Assembly (NCBI GenBank): GCA_016783865.1
Contig: JADHVS010000058.1
Coordinates: 1-20,995 of the forward strand
Direction: 5' to 3'
Length of the DNA: 20,995 nt
From: Bacteroidales bacterium
Lineage (GTDB): Bacteria; Bacteroidota; Bacteroidia; Bacteroidales; SM23-62
Below are positions 7,388 through 15,867 of this stretch, one piece after another; positions within the stretch are counted from its first letter, which is position 1; each line of letters starts with the position of its first letter. A program made the position numbers and the translations under genes. The notes under the pieces were generated by a model. The model saw nothing but the letters and a program-made list of their open reading frames with translations, did not search any database and was not told where the DNA came from.

Positions 7388-9934
7388 ATGAACAAAAAAA
7401 TCTACTGGATTAAGTATATCCTGCTTGGCCCGCTCTTCATCCTTCTATTGTATACATGTACATCAGAAAAAGGAAGCAAACAGTCCATTACCTTCCTTAA
7501 TGACAGCCGTGAGAATTATGCCGGTGCAGTTCCACGCAGCCTGGAGCAGACAGAGGAACCATGGCACATCAAACAGGTACATGAAGGCTGGACAGATATC
7601 CGTTTTGCCAGGATTTTCGACTATGAAGGGACGGAGTACCTGGTGTATGCGCAGGGTGACCGGGAGAATGGCTTCTCACTCGAAGTAAAATCCCTTAACC
7701 AGAATGAGATTCACATCAATTACATAGCCAGCGACCTTCAGTTTCACTGGTCTCTGTTGGATAATTTCAGACAAATGGATGACAGGGTTTACTTCTATAC
7801 GGAAGATTTAACTTCCTATTATTTTTCACTCGACTCCTTTAATCTTGAAACCATTGAAGCATACCCCTTTGAACATGAGGATTTTGTAAATACCATCGTA
7901 TCACCCGATGGAAAACACCAGGTCTTCTGGTTCAATAATACCATCTACCTGAAGAACCTTGAATCCGGAGAAAACGAGATCCTGTGGGATGATCCGGGAT
8001 ATGATGGCATGTGGTCGATCGGGGATCTAACATGGAGCAAAGACAGTAAAAAAATATTTTTCGATAATTCAGGGGGAGCTGCATGTATATGGGAAATTGA
8101 TCTGGAGAAGAATACCATGAACCAGCTCGTACCGGATCATACAGCTATACATCCCTTTTCCTTTACAAAAAATGGTTATGATTATGTTCTTTACTGCCAG
8201 GATACTTATATACGCATCGCAACTAAAGATCCCGAAGCATCGGAATACCTTGATTGGTTTTCTATTGAATCCGGAAGTTATTACCTGCCGCTGGAAGAGA
8301 AGTATCCTGATCCCGAAGACTCCCCTCTCCTCCTGGAATGGATGCCATTTAAATCGGTTGAACAACTGTTTTCAATTGAGAATGCTTCTGATTGGGAAGA
8401 TTATAGTACCCGGACAACACTCTGGAAAGTGGGAACTGTTATGAGTGAACCCTACCAGGCCGGTATAATATACCGCGAGGAAAATGCATCGTGGTATAAA
8501 GGAGGCTCCGATTATTCAATATCAAGGTATATCAAATATCAGGACCAGGTGATCCTGCTCCCGCACAGTTCATCCATGTATTCCGGTTACCTGACGGATA
8601 GTGATATCTATGAGACAAGCCTTTCCGATCCTTCGATTTATTCTGAACTGTTTGCCGGTTGTAAGAAAATGATTGTAGACTATCAGGCAGCCATCGAAGG
8701 TATTTATATCCCGGAGTACATCCTGGAAGTTCCTGAATACTTCCTCGTAAAGTTCAGGGATGAAATATTAATAGATCATTCTGATGAAGCTTCATCTTAC
8801 CATGTAAACGAACCTGAAAAACTGAAGCAGAAGCTGGAAGTGGCTTTTGCAGATGAACTGGCCGGCGAATTCTTCATTGAAAAGGCGGAGGATTTTGATG
8901 ACAAACACTCCTTTTTTGAGAGAAATGCCGGAGCTATTTATGCCTTCACTTCAGATGAATCGGTCCTGATCTACAGCATCGAACCCATATTTACCGGGTC
9001 CATTCCTCTCGACCAGGAAATAGACATAGATGATTACGCCTGTTTTTCAGATTATGGTTACGTAGATGATGGTGGTGGTGCGCTGGATTATGCATTATGG
9101 TATACCGGGGAGGAGCTCTTCAAAGTAGAACTTCATGTCCTGGGTACCAATAGTTATGGAGATACCTTATGGGGAAACATGGAAACCGTACATCCCGTCA
9201 TCCAGCTTGAATATGAAAGGATAAAAGATGCTGCGGAGGACTTTCAATATGTAGACATGGAAATTCCTTCATCCTATAATGAATTTGTCCAGACCGTTCC
9301 CATGTTTTACTGGAAAGATCCGTTTGGCAGGTATATCCGGTTTATCAGTACCGATTACCTGACACCGCTGCTGGCCGAACCGATTATTTACCTGTATGAT
9401 GACAGCGGAAAGGAATACTTCATCAATCTGGATAATAAGGTGGAAGTGGTTAGTTCAATACCTGAGATCAAATCCGGATGGAATGTAAAGGGATTGGCTT
9501 CCGGGGCCATGATGCTCACTAGATCAGGTAAAGAATATGAATATCTTTTCTGGGAAGGATTTGCTGGTTTTATTCCACGGTTAAATACCGGATTTGTGGT
9601 TTCACGAGAAGAGGTTCCGGAATTTTTCGACGAAAAGCTTTTCGAACTGGGTCTTATCGACAATGAAATTGAAGACTTCAAAGAAGCGTGGATGAAAGAA
9701 TTTGAGAATGATCCATACTACCTGATCTCATTTTACGACCGGCAAATCATCGATAAAATCGCTCCCCTTGACCTTGATCCGCAACCGGAAACCATTATCC
9801 GGGTGCTCATGGATTATAAACCATTAGGTGAACTGGTGAATGTCACGGAACCTGACCTGGGAACAACACCTGAAAGAAGGGGAACCACACTGGTTGAATG
9901 GGGAGGACTAAAGAGGGAACTGCGTGAGAAGTGA
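7388..9934 (+). CDS. Large lipoprotein (848 aa) with beta-propeller-like N-terminal half, function unknown
   Basis: A hydrophobic N-terminus ends at Cys24 (FILLLYTC), an acceptable though not ideal lipobox. Residues about 30-300 contain blade-like segments (VSPDGKHQVFWFNNTIYLKNLESGENEIL, then LTWSKDSKKIFFDN, then IWEIDLEKNTMNQL) typical of WD40/TolB-type propellers. The middle is rich in Asp, Glu and Tyr. The C-terminal part (YEYLFWEG, FELGLIDNEIEDFKEAWMKEF, PETIIRVLMDYKPL, TTLVEWGG) resembles a C-terminal block I recall from unnamed bacterial secreted proteins ending in VEWGG. I cannot attach a family accession. Translation starts at ATG 7388, 30 bp after the CAP gene, which suggests a shared extracytoplasmic job. 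No catalytic motif is evident. Confidence 0.7.
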   Translation: MNKKIYWIKYILLGPLFILLLYTCTSEKGSKQSITFLNDSRENYAGAVPRSLEQTEEPWHIKQVHEGWTDIRFARIFDYEGTEYLVYAQGDRENGFSLEVKSLNQNEIHINYIASDLQFHWSLLDNFRQMDDRVYFYTEDLTSYYFSLDSFNLETIEAYPFEHEDFVNTIVSPDGKHQVFWFNNTIYLKNLESGENEILWDDPGYDGMWSIGDLTWSKDSKKIFFDNSGGAACIWEIDLEKNTMNQLVPDHTAIHPFSFTKNGYDYVLYCQDTYIRIATKDPEASEYLDWFSIESGSYYLPLEEKYPDPEDSPLLLEWMPFKSVEQLFSIENASDWEDYSTRTTLWKVGTVMSEPYQAGIIYREENASWYKGGSDYSISRYIKYQDQVILLPHSSSMYSGYLTDSDIYETSLSDPSIYSELFAGCKKMIVDYQAAIEGIYIPEYILEVPEYFLVKFRDEILIDHSDEASSYHVNEPEKLKQKLEVAFADELAGEFFIEKAEDFDDKHSFFERNAGAIYAFTSDESVLIYSIEPIFTGSIPLDQEIDIDDYACFSDYGYVDDGGGALDYALWYTGEELFKVELHVLGTNSYGDTLWGNMETVHPVIQLEYERIKDAAEDFQYVDMEIPSSYNEFVQTVPMFYWKDPFGRYIRFISTDYLTPLLAEPIIYLYDDSGKEYFINLDNKVEVVSSIPEIKSGWNVKGLASGAMMLTRSGKEYEYLFWEGFAGFIPRLNTGFVVSREEVPEFFDEKLFELGLIDNEIEDFKEAWMKEFENDPYYLISFYDRQIIDKIAPLDLDPQPETIIRVLMDYKPLGELVNVTEPDLGTTPERRGTTLVEWGGLKRELREK

Positions 9935-10153
9935 GTCGTGAAATGCTTTCATTCGCTATCAGGTTGTGCTCCGATCCCGGGTGCTCACTTACACCGGATT
10001 TTCCAGGAGATTTTTTATCATCAGCAATGTCTGGAATCCACGAGGCCCAAAATTAAGATCCTTTGTTTAAAAAACATAAGACCGGGTAATTATTTAAATC
10101 AGGCCATGATTTCAAAATCATATCAGAATTGAATCCTGCAAGCGCATTCCCCG

Positions 10154-10183
10154 TCCCGCGTGCCCCGATTGCTCGGGGAGTAC
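10154..10183. repeat. Extragenic hairpin repeat, copy A (possible terminator)
   Basis: It contains CCCCGA (10163-10168), a TTGC loop and TCGGGG (10173-10178), followed by AGTAC and then CCGGGGCG, which offers an alternative pairing with the left arm. The sequence aligns with 14503-14538: both have TCCCGC-x-TGCCC, a CGA/TCG-based stem with a 4-nt loop, and GGGAGTAC. It lies downstream of the 848-residue lipoprotein gene. It may act as a terminator, or simply be a dispersed repeat. Confidence 0.65.
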
Positions 10184-10201
10184 CCGGGGCGAGGAGAGTC
10201 A

Positions 10202-10219
10202 ATTATCCTTTTGGATAAT
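10202..10219. promoter_or_regulatory. AT-rich perfect hairpin/palindrome
   Basis: ATTATCC at 10202-10208 and GGATAAT at 10213-10219 are exact reverse complements around TTTT. It lies about 60 bp before the ATG of the DUF6057-like gene and 30 bp before a -7-like TATTTTCG. It could be an operator or part of a terminator with the GC-rich hairpin just upstream. The evidence is the symmetry alone. Confidence 0.4.
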
Positions 10220-10280
10220 AGTGAGTTCATTTAATTGAAATCTTTTCCTATTTTCGACAGAATTGTTTTTACATAAAAAG

Positions 10281-12137
10281 ATGATATCTATGGACAAAAA
10301 GTCATCAATGGTATTATTTGGCATATTGCCAGCAGTATACCTGATACTTGCATTTATATATATCATTTTTATTGTACAACCCACTCTGTATTTTCACCAT
10401 GTTCAACCACCTTTTATATTAAGCCCCGATGTTTTGGGTCCTTATTTTGAATATCCTGGCGGCCTTTCCGAATTAGCTGCAAATTTTTTCATGCAATCAT
10501 TTTACTACAAATATTCAGGCCCAATCGTTTTGTTTGGTATTGCGTTCGCCATTATGTGGTTGATATACGCATTAATGAATGTTATTTACAAAAACAAATT
10601 GAATATTATCTGGGCGCTGGCCCCACTTACCTTTACTATTGTTCTGGTCAACAATTACAACTTGCCTTTTTCAATAATTATTTCCACTGTTGTAGTACTG
10701 CTGTTTTTATTATTATTGGCAAAAAAAAGCAAAAGCCTCATTGGCAACCTTATATTTTACACAGCCGGTGCTGTTATTATATACTATTTTTCGGGAAGTG
10801 GCTATATGCTGCTTTTTTCTGTAGTTGCACTCTTCTTTTCCACAAATATTAAAGGATGGAGAAGCCTGATCATCATGGTATATATATTGGGATTTACTTC
10901 ATTATTCCCCCTGTTGGCCGCAGGTTCAATTTTCCCAATACCTGTTGATCACAGGTACTTCTATTTTTTTCCTCCAAAGCCGTATTTTATGGCTTATGAG
11001 CCATCCTGCATAATTTACATCTATCTTTTATCGGTTCCGGTTTTATTGGCAATGGCCGGCATAATGGCAAAATTTCACAAAAGCAACATAAACCTGGAAC
11101 AAAATGTTCCGTTGAAGATAATTACGGCTCTGGCTTATGTCGCAATCGGTTTTTTAGCCTTTATCAGTCATCAGGCAACTTATCGGGGCGATGGAAAAAA
11201 AACAGTGGCAAGTGATTATTACTGCTATATTAATAATGCCGGTAAAACAGTCAGAGCTGCTACGAGCATGAAAGATTACAACTTTGCTGCCAATCTGAAT
11301 TACAACCTTGCCATGAGCAAGGCTGGAACATTGTCGGATGACTTTTTTGGTTTCTTTCAAGTTGCCGGAACCGATGCCCTTCATCCCGACGTAGAATTCT
11401 CATCAGAAATGTCATTTATTGCTACCGATTTTTATTACAATCTGGGCTACATCAGTGAAGCCAGGCACTGGGCGTATGAATCCCTGGTATTTTATCCATA
11501 CAGCCCAAGGGCTCTGCAAATTCTTGTTAAAATCCATTTGATTACCAGGGAATATGAAGCTGCTGAACGATGCTTAAACATATTAAGCAAAGGACTGATA
11601 GACAGAAACCTGGTGAATGAATACTCCGCTTATATTCAAGATACTGCGCTGATAAACACCAACCAAGAGATAGTGGAAAAAAGAAGCTTCATCCCTGCAG
11701 AGAAAGAACTTAGTCCATTCATATACCAAAGGTTTCAGGAACTGCTGGAGGCAAATAATGAAAACAAACTTGCATATGAATATCTTATGCTGTATTACCT
11801 CCTGGATTCACAATTGGATCGTTTTATGGAGTTATACAAAGATGCCGGAAATTATTTCAATAAGCCTGTGGATATATATGAAGAAGCCATATTGATGTAC
11901 GGTGAAATGTACAAAATACCTGTAAAATCGGAATATAATATCAGTCCTGCTGCTATTGCCCGGTTTAATGATTTTAACCATATCCTGAAACAGTATGAGG
12001 GAAACGAAAAATCAGCCAGAAATTTCCTTTACGGGGAAATGGGCAAAAGCTACATGTACTATTTACGATTTGTTTACCCGCGTATAGTAAAGCCTGAAAT
12101 TATAAATAAAAATGATGAAGAAACATCCATGTCATAA
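10281..12137 (+). CDS. DUF6057-like polytopic membrane protein with helical-repeat C-terminal domain
   Basis: I place the start at ATG 10281; an ATG at 10290 is also possible, and a TTG at 10263 is less likely. The N-terminal half (about residues 5-300) has around nine hydrophobic segments, with a non-membrane loop after the first (HHVQPPFILSPDVLGPYFEYPGG). The C-terminal half is soluble and rich in paired helices (YNLGYISEARHWAYESLVFYPYSPRALQILVKIHLITREYEAAERCLNIL), consistent with TPR-like repeats. Architecture and length resemble DUF6057 proteins of Bacteroidales. That match is from memory of the family and should be confirmed. Its last 26 bp overlap the next gene in another frame, so the two are translationally coupled and their products may work together in the envelope. 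Function unknown. Confidence 0.75.
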   Translation: MISMDKKSSMVLFGILPAVYLILAFIYIIFIVQPTLYFHHVQPPFILSPDVLGPYFEYPGGLSELAANFFMQSFYYKYSGPIVLFGIAFAIMWLIYALMNVIYKNKLNIIWALAPLTFTIVLVNNYNLPFSIIISTVVVLLFLLLLAKKSKSLIGNLIFYTAGAVIIYYFSGSGYMLLFSVVALFFSTNIKGWRSLIIMVYILGFTSLFPLLAAGSIFPIPVDHRYFYFFPPKPYFMAYEPSCIIYIYLLSVPVLLAMAGIMAKFHKSNINLEQNVPLKIITALAYVAIGFLAFISHQATYRGDGKKTVASDYYCYINNAGKTVRAATSMKDYNFAANLNYNLAMSKAGTLSDDFFGFFQVAGTDALHPDVEFSSEMSFIATDFYYNLGYISEARHWAYESLVFYPYSPRALQILVKIHLITREYEAAERCLNILSKGLIDRNLVNEYSAYIQDTALINTNQEIVEKRSFIPAEKELSPFIYQRFQELLEANNENKLAYEYLMLYYLLDSQLDRFMELYKDAGNYFNKPVDIYEEAILMYGEMYKIPVKSEYNISPAAIARFNDFNHILKQYEGNEKSARNFLYGEMGKSYMYYLRFVYPRIVKPEIINKNDEETSMS

Positions 12138-13626
12138 AAATACTGCGAACAGGATCTGCACACTTAACATCATTTTATTCTGTCTGGTTGTTGCAGGTAT
12201 GCTTATGATGACAAATTGTTCAGATAAGCCCGAAAATGCTTATGAAACAAACTCTGTAGCAAATATTTTCCCTGCATACTACGACCTGACCATCCCACCA
12301 AACATTGCCCCCCTCAATTTCATTATAAAAGAGCCAGGCTCAAAATTCAGGGTAGAAATATCGGGCGATAATGGTGAATCCTTTGCAATCCAGCAGAGAT
12401 CACCGAGCATACAAATCCCTTTAGGCGACTGGCAGAAAATTCTATCCGACAATGCCGGTAAAACGCTGAACCTTGATATTTGGTCCCATAACAACAAAAA
12501 ATGGACTAAATATACCACCATAAAGCACGAAATATCCTCTGATCCTATTGATCCATATCTTGCATACAGGCTGGTTTATGCCGTGTACCTCAAATGGCAC
12601 AAAATGGGTATATACCAGCGTAACCTTACCAATTTCGAGGAGAGTCCTGTCATCGAAAACTCTTCAACTGATCACGGTTGTATAAACTGTCATTCATTTT
12701 CAAAAAATGATCCTTCAAAGATGCTCATCCATTTTCGGCTACTCCATCCGGGTACCATGATATGGAACGAGGGCAGACTTTCAAAAATCGATACACGCAC
12801 ACCCAATACCATGTCTGCTGGCATATACCCGGCCTGGCACCCCAGCGGAAAACATATTGCATTTTCGACAGGCCAGATAAGCCCTCACCTGACCGCGCGA
12901 TTAAACAAAGTGGTTGATGTTGCAGACAGGGCATCAGACCTCATGGTGTATGATGTTGAAAACAATCGTGTAACCACTTCCCCCTGGATTTCAACAAAGA
13001 GGCGTGAAAATATGCCGGTTTGGTCGGCAGACGGAAGATACTTGTATTTTATTAGCGCCCCTGAAGCAATAAATGGCGATGATGAGAGCCTGCTGCATTC
13101 TAAATACAGTTTAATGCGCATTGCGTATAATACAAATCGAAATTCCTGGGGTGAAGCAGAAATGGTTTTAAATTCGGATACAACAGGCATGAGCATTTCC
13201 ATGCCTTCGATCTCACCCGATGGGAAATACCTTGTTTGTTCAATGTCTGATTATGGCTATTTTACAATTTTTCACAAAGAAAGTGATCTGTATTCTGTAA
13301 ATCTTGAAACAAAAGAATATAAGAAACTTGAACTAAACAGCACAAGTGCCGAGAGCTTTTCAGCATGGTCGGCCAATGGCAGATGGCTGGTATTTAGCAG
13401 CAAACGTATGGACGATGTGTATTCACGGACTTATATCGCTTATTTTGATAAAAATGGTGTTGCCCACCCCCCTTTTGTGCTGCCCCAGAAAGACCCGGCG
13501 ATGTACGACAGGTTATTGGCCAGCTATAACCTCCCTAAGCTAATAACCGGAAAAATTGAACTCACACCTATTGAAGTACGAAACGTGGTTCTCAGCTATG
13601 CTCAAAAAGTAGAATTCGACAGGTAG
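12112..13626 (+). CDS. PD40/TolB-like beta-propeller lipoprotein with CxxCH motif
   Basis: 504 residues; signal anchor then lipobox Cys36 (GMLMMTNC). An N-terminal beta-rich domain (about 50-140) precedes a linker with CINCH at residues 190-194, the exact c-type haem attachment pattern. The rest is a propeller: IYPAWHPSGKHIAFSTG (238-254), ENMPVWSADGRYLYFIS, MPSISPDGKYLVCSMS and ESFSAWSANGRWLVFSS are four clear PD40 blades of the W/P-SPDG-x-Y/L kind. It overlaps the DUF6057-like gene by 26 bp. If haem is attached, the protein would be a periplasmic or outer-surface redox or sensor lipoprotein. CxxCH can also be a zinc or structural site, so haem is inferred. ATG 12115 is an alternative start. 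Confidence 0.82.
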   Translation: MMKKHPCHKNTANRICTLNIILFCLVVAGMLMMTNCSDKPENAYETNSVANIFPAYYDLTIPPNIAPLNFIIKEPGSKFRVEISGDNGESFAIQQRSPSIQIPLGDWQKILSDNAGKTLNLDIWSHNNKKWTKYTTIKHEISSDPIDPYLAYRLVYAVYLKWHKMGIYQRNLTNFEESPVIENSSTDHGCINCHSFSKNDPSKMLIHFRLLHPGTMIWNEGRLSKIDTRTPNTMSAGIYPAWHPSGKHIAFSTGQISPHLTARLNKVVDVADRASDLMVYDVENNRVTTSPWISTKRRENMPVWSADGRYLYFISAPEAINGDDESLLHSKYSLMRIAYNTNRNSWGEAEMVLNSDTTGMSISMPSISPDGKYLVCSMSDYGYFTIFHKESDLYSVNLETKEYKKLELNSTSAESFSAWSANGRWLVFSSKRMDDVYSRTYIAYFDKNGVAHPPFVLPQKDPAMYDRLLASYNLPKLITGKIELTPIEVRNVVLSYAQKVEFDR

Positions 13627-13702
13627 ATTCTTCAGGGTTAGAATCTGGAACAGGGAGCTCAATCATTTCTAAATGGACAAATGGAATAAATCCACTGCCA
13701 CA

Positions 13703-13734
13703 TTTGAAGAATTGGACGAGGCATTGTAACTTAC
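13703..13734 (+). promoter_or_regulatory. Tentative Bacteroidota-type promoter for the SH3-like lipoprotein
   Basis: TTTG at 13703-13706 is followed by 20 nt and TAACTTAC at 13727-13734. That is the right spacing for the Bacteroidota consensus TTTG-N19-21-TAnnTTTG, with two mismatches at the end of the -7 element. It would place transcription near 13741, about 18 nt before the ATG at 13759. Confidence 0.35.
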
Positions 13735-13758
13735 ATCCAAATTTAAATCATAAACACT

Positions 13759-14475
13759 ATGAAAAGTTTGTTTTCTTTACTGATCATCTTATCATTTATT
13801 GTATTGTTTTCTTGTAAGTCAGGAACAGATAAATCCTCTGGTGATGCAAGGACAGAAGCTGAGGGTTCAGAAGAAGTAATAGCTGCAGAGGATGCACCGG
13901 CAGTTTCCATTTACTGGGGCAACCTGGGCTTGAGAGATGCTCCTGAAAAAGATGGTAAATGGCTGACATCCATCAAGATGGGAGAAAAACTAACATCTCT
14001 CGGGATAACTGCAATGGATTCGGCAAACAATACGGAATATATCAAAGTGCGGCTAATGGATGATAAGGAAGGCTGGACCCAGTCAAACATGGTAGTGGTA
14101 AACGCAGAGGCTGCCGTCCTGGTAAGTGATGCAGAGATCTATTCCCGGCCCGACCTGTTGAATAAAACAGACAAAAAATACAGCAAGATGGATGTGGTCG
14201 CTGTCATAAAGTCAGAAGGCGATTGGATTGAGGTTAAAGGGAAACGGGGCGAAGGATCATGGGTGGAAAGCGGCTGGATAAAATCCATCAGCATTTCCTA
14301 TGAGAATTATGACATTGCAGTGGCCCTTTATACCAGGATGGCCATGAATGAAAAAGAAAAATCAAAAAAGATCAATGCACTGGAAGATATCATTCAGAAC
14401 CAGGACCTCAGTAAATCAGAATTGATCCCTGAAGTGATCCAGATTTTAAACTCGGTGAAAAGCGCATCCGAGTAG
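13759..14475 (+). CDS. Lipoprotein with two SH3-like domains
   Basis: 238 residues; lipobox Cys19 (SFIVLFSC) followed by a Ser/Glu/Ala-rich linker to about residue 48. Two bacterial SH3-like modules follow. The first is about 49-115: NLGLRDAPEKDGKWLTSIKMGE, then YIKVRLMDDKEGWTQSNMV. The second is about 118-178: AEIYSRPDLLNKTD, then DWIEVKGKRGEGSWVESGWI. Each has the usual LR-x-x-P start and a closing G-W-(T/I) strand. A helical tail (MNEKEKSKKINALEDII) ends the protein. Such proteins usually sit at the envelope and bind peptidoglycan or proteins. It stands alone, 132 bp after the propeller gene, and ends in a hairpin shared with the convergent operon. Confidence 0.85.
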   Translation: MKSLFSLLIILSFIVLFSCKSGTDKSSGDARTEAEGSEEVIAAEDAPAVSIYWGNLGLRDAPEKDGKWLTSIKMGEKLTSLGITAMDSANNTEYIKVRLMDDKEGWTQSNMVVVNAEAAVLVSDAEIYSRPDLLNKTDKKYSKMDVVAVIKSEGDWIEVKGKRGEGSWVESGWIKSISISYENYDIAVALYTRMAMNEKEKSKKINALEDIIQNQDLSKSELIPEVIQILNSVKSASE

Positions 14476-14502
14476 TTTAAGCTTAGCTAATCTATCATCC
14501 TT

Positions 14503-14538
14503 TCCCGCCTGCCCACCCGAGCACTCGGTGGGGAGTAC
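14503..14538. repeat. Extragenic hairpin repeat, copy B (possible bidirectional terminator)
   Basis: CCCACC(C)GA at 14512-14520 pairs with TCGGTGGG at 14525-14532 around a GCAC loop, with one bulged C. Flanking TCCCGC-x-TGCCC and GGGAGTAC are shared with copy A at 10154-10183, and the stem is longer on both sides. It sits in the 78-bp gap between convergent genes, where a terminator would be expected. Confidence 0.65.
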
Positions 14539-14553
14539 TCAGCATGACCACAA

Positions 14554-15492
14554 TTAATAATAATTTACATCCCTGGCCAGGTTAATCGTAAAGGCATAAT
14601 TGTAAGCCAGTTGTATACCGTTTAAATATTGGTAGGCTGGGATATCAAAAATAAAGGACACATTCCATTTCTCATGAATTGAATAGTTGACCTGGGGCGA
14701 TAACAGGAATACAGATCCTCCGGTAGCAACTTCCAGGTCTCCTTCCCTTCGGTTTTTGGTCCTGGTTTCATTCCTGATCTGGATAATGGCGGTCCAATCC
14801 CCGGGAAGCCAGTGATCGGGAAGATGCTTTGATACGAAAAAAGAAGTCATGATAGCCTGTCCCAACTGGTAATCGTTTCGGTTAGGAAAATTGTATTCGT
14901 ACCTGCTGATCAGAAAATACCTCATCCCCGACTCAGAACTCTCCTTTACAAAAAATAGCTGCACCACACTTCCAAAGGCATTGGTAGAGGGCTGAAGATC
15001 GACTGGCAGGGTAATGCCGTCTTTCACTTTAGAATCGAGCGACAATGGGATTTTGGCACCCACACTTCCCGAGATATAAAAACGATGCGCATAATCGGTA
15101 AGGATGCTGAATTTCCCTGATACAACCGTGTTGTAAAATCCACTTCCCGATAATTCAGTATCAGCAGGAACATTAAAATGGTAGGTTTTATTGAAAAAAT
15201 ATCCCCATTCTGTTTCAAGGGTAAGCTTCGGAAATAAACCAAATGCCAGGATGGCACCACCATAGTTATAATTTGCCTTGTTCACCTGGTTGAAATCTGA
15301 CTTCGACGATCCCTCAAAATACCGGTTACTGTATGCATGACGGTAATAGCCGACAAACCGGAATGTTTTCTCATCCAGCACCAGCAGATTTGTAGATCCA
15401 CCCACTGGATTCGCAGATGAGAAGCATTGGGATGCGGCCGGCTTAATTGAAACAGCCAATAGAAATAATATGACACAAAATCTACAGAACAA
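14554..15492 (-). CDS. Outer-membrane beta-barrel protein
   Basis: 312 residues with a cleavable signal (MFCRFCVILFLLAVSIKPAASQ). The mature part is a run of alternating amphipathic strands (FRFVGYYRHAYSNRYFEG, NYNYGGAILAFGLFPKLTLETEWGYFF, FYNTVVSGKFSILTDYAHRFYISGSVGAKIPL, and others). It ends in a strand rich in aromatics (LAYNYAFTINLARDVNYY), as in outer-membrane barrels of the transporter or MetA-like class. About 12 to 14 strands could fit. No TonB box or plug is present, so it is not a SusC-type receptor. Its start overlaps the previous gene's stop by 11 bp, indicating coupled translation with the Ig/PKD-like lipoprotein. It may be the barrel that partners those two surface lipoproteins. 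Substrate unknown. Confidence 0.75.
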   Translation of the reverse strand: MFCRFCVILFLLAVSIKPAASQCFSSANPVGGSTNLLVLDEKTFRFVGYYRHAYSNRYFEGSSKSDFNQVNKANYNYGGAILAFGLFPKLTLETEWGYFFNKTYHFNVPADTELSGSGFYNTVVSGKFSILTDYAHRFYISGSVGAKIPLSLDSKVKDGITLPVDLQPSTNAFGSVVQLFFVKESSESGMRYFLISRYEYNFPNRNDYQLGQAIMTSFFVSKHLPDHWLPGDWTAIIQIRNETRTKNRREGDLEVATGGSVFLLSPQVNYSIHEKWNVSFIFDIPAYQYLNGIQLAYNYAFTINLARDVNYY

Positions 15493-15847
15493 GGATGGTT
15501 ATTCTTTTGGTTTCTTTATGATCACAAGCATCCGTAACCTTACAGGTAATGGTTATCTCTCCCAGGGAACATGGTGAAGCCGAGTAAGTTACTTCACTGG
15601 CCTCATCCCCAGGTATAATAAATCCCTGGGAAGCGGTCCATTCATAGGATAATTCATATCCCTCAGCATTTGCCGTAACGGTTGTGCTCCCACCCGTCTC
15701 AATGGTATCCTGCCCGACTACCAGACTCATAAAATGGAGAGGATGATCAACACACTCCAGGCCGTGTTCATCATTTTTACATCCGGCAAGCAATATCATC
15801 AGGCAAACCAAACTTAATGTAATCTGCTCTATTAAAGATCGGTACAT
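15482..15847 (-). CDS. Small lipoprotein with Ig/PKD-like domain
   Basis: 121 residues; lipobox Cys23 (MILLAGC). The mature 98 residues form one beta-sandwich module: TIETGGSTTVTANAEGY, then LSYEWTASQGFI, then ASEVTYSASPCSLGEITITCKVTDACDHKETKRITI. The Y-x-W strand and V-T-D-A turn are PKD-like features. Cys residues in the SPC, TCK and DAC positions could form disulphides. It lies 20 bp after the SprB-repeat gene and overlaps the beta-barrel gene, so it is the middle gene of a three-gene operon. A structural or adhesive surface role is likely but inferred. Confidence 0.75.
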   Translation of the reverse strand: MYRSLIEQITLSLVCLMILLAGCKNDEHGLECVDHPLHFMSLVVGQDTIETGGSTTVTANAEGYELSYEWTASQGFIIPGDEASEVTYSASPCSLGEITITCKVTDACDHKETKRITILVL

Positions 15848-15867
15848 AATTCTCTGTCTTTAAATGA

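Larger units (their letters stand above)
9935..10280. other. Intergenic region with two hairpins, no convincing gene
   Basis: This stretch between two plus-strand genes has no credible coding frame; a 64-codon frame at 9938-10132 shows no signal, motif or coding character. It holds the GC-rich hairpin repeat at 10154-10195, then a perfect AT-rich hairpin ATTATCC-TTTT-GGATAAT at 10202-10219. TATTTTCG at 10249-10256 is one base away from the Bacteroidota -7 consensus TAnnTTTG. I see no good -33 element at the right distance, so the promoter call is weak. Confidence 0.6.

Noticed and set aside
9938..10132. 64-codon plus-strand frame after the large lipoprotein gene
   Set aside because: No signal, motif or plausible start context; composition looks intergenic and it abuts hairpin repeats.
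13673..13729. 18-codon frame starting MDKWNKSTATFEELDEAL before the SH3-like gene
   Set aside because: Too short to support, overlaps the tentative promoter, and no homologue comes to mind. It could be a gene remnant.
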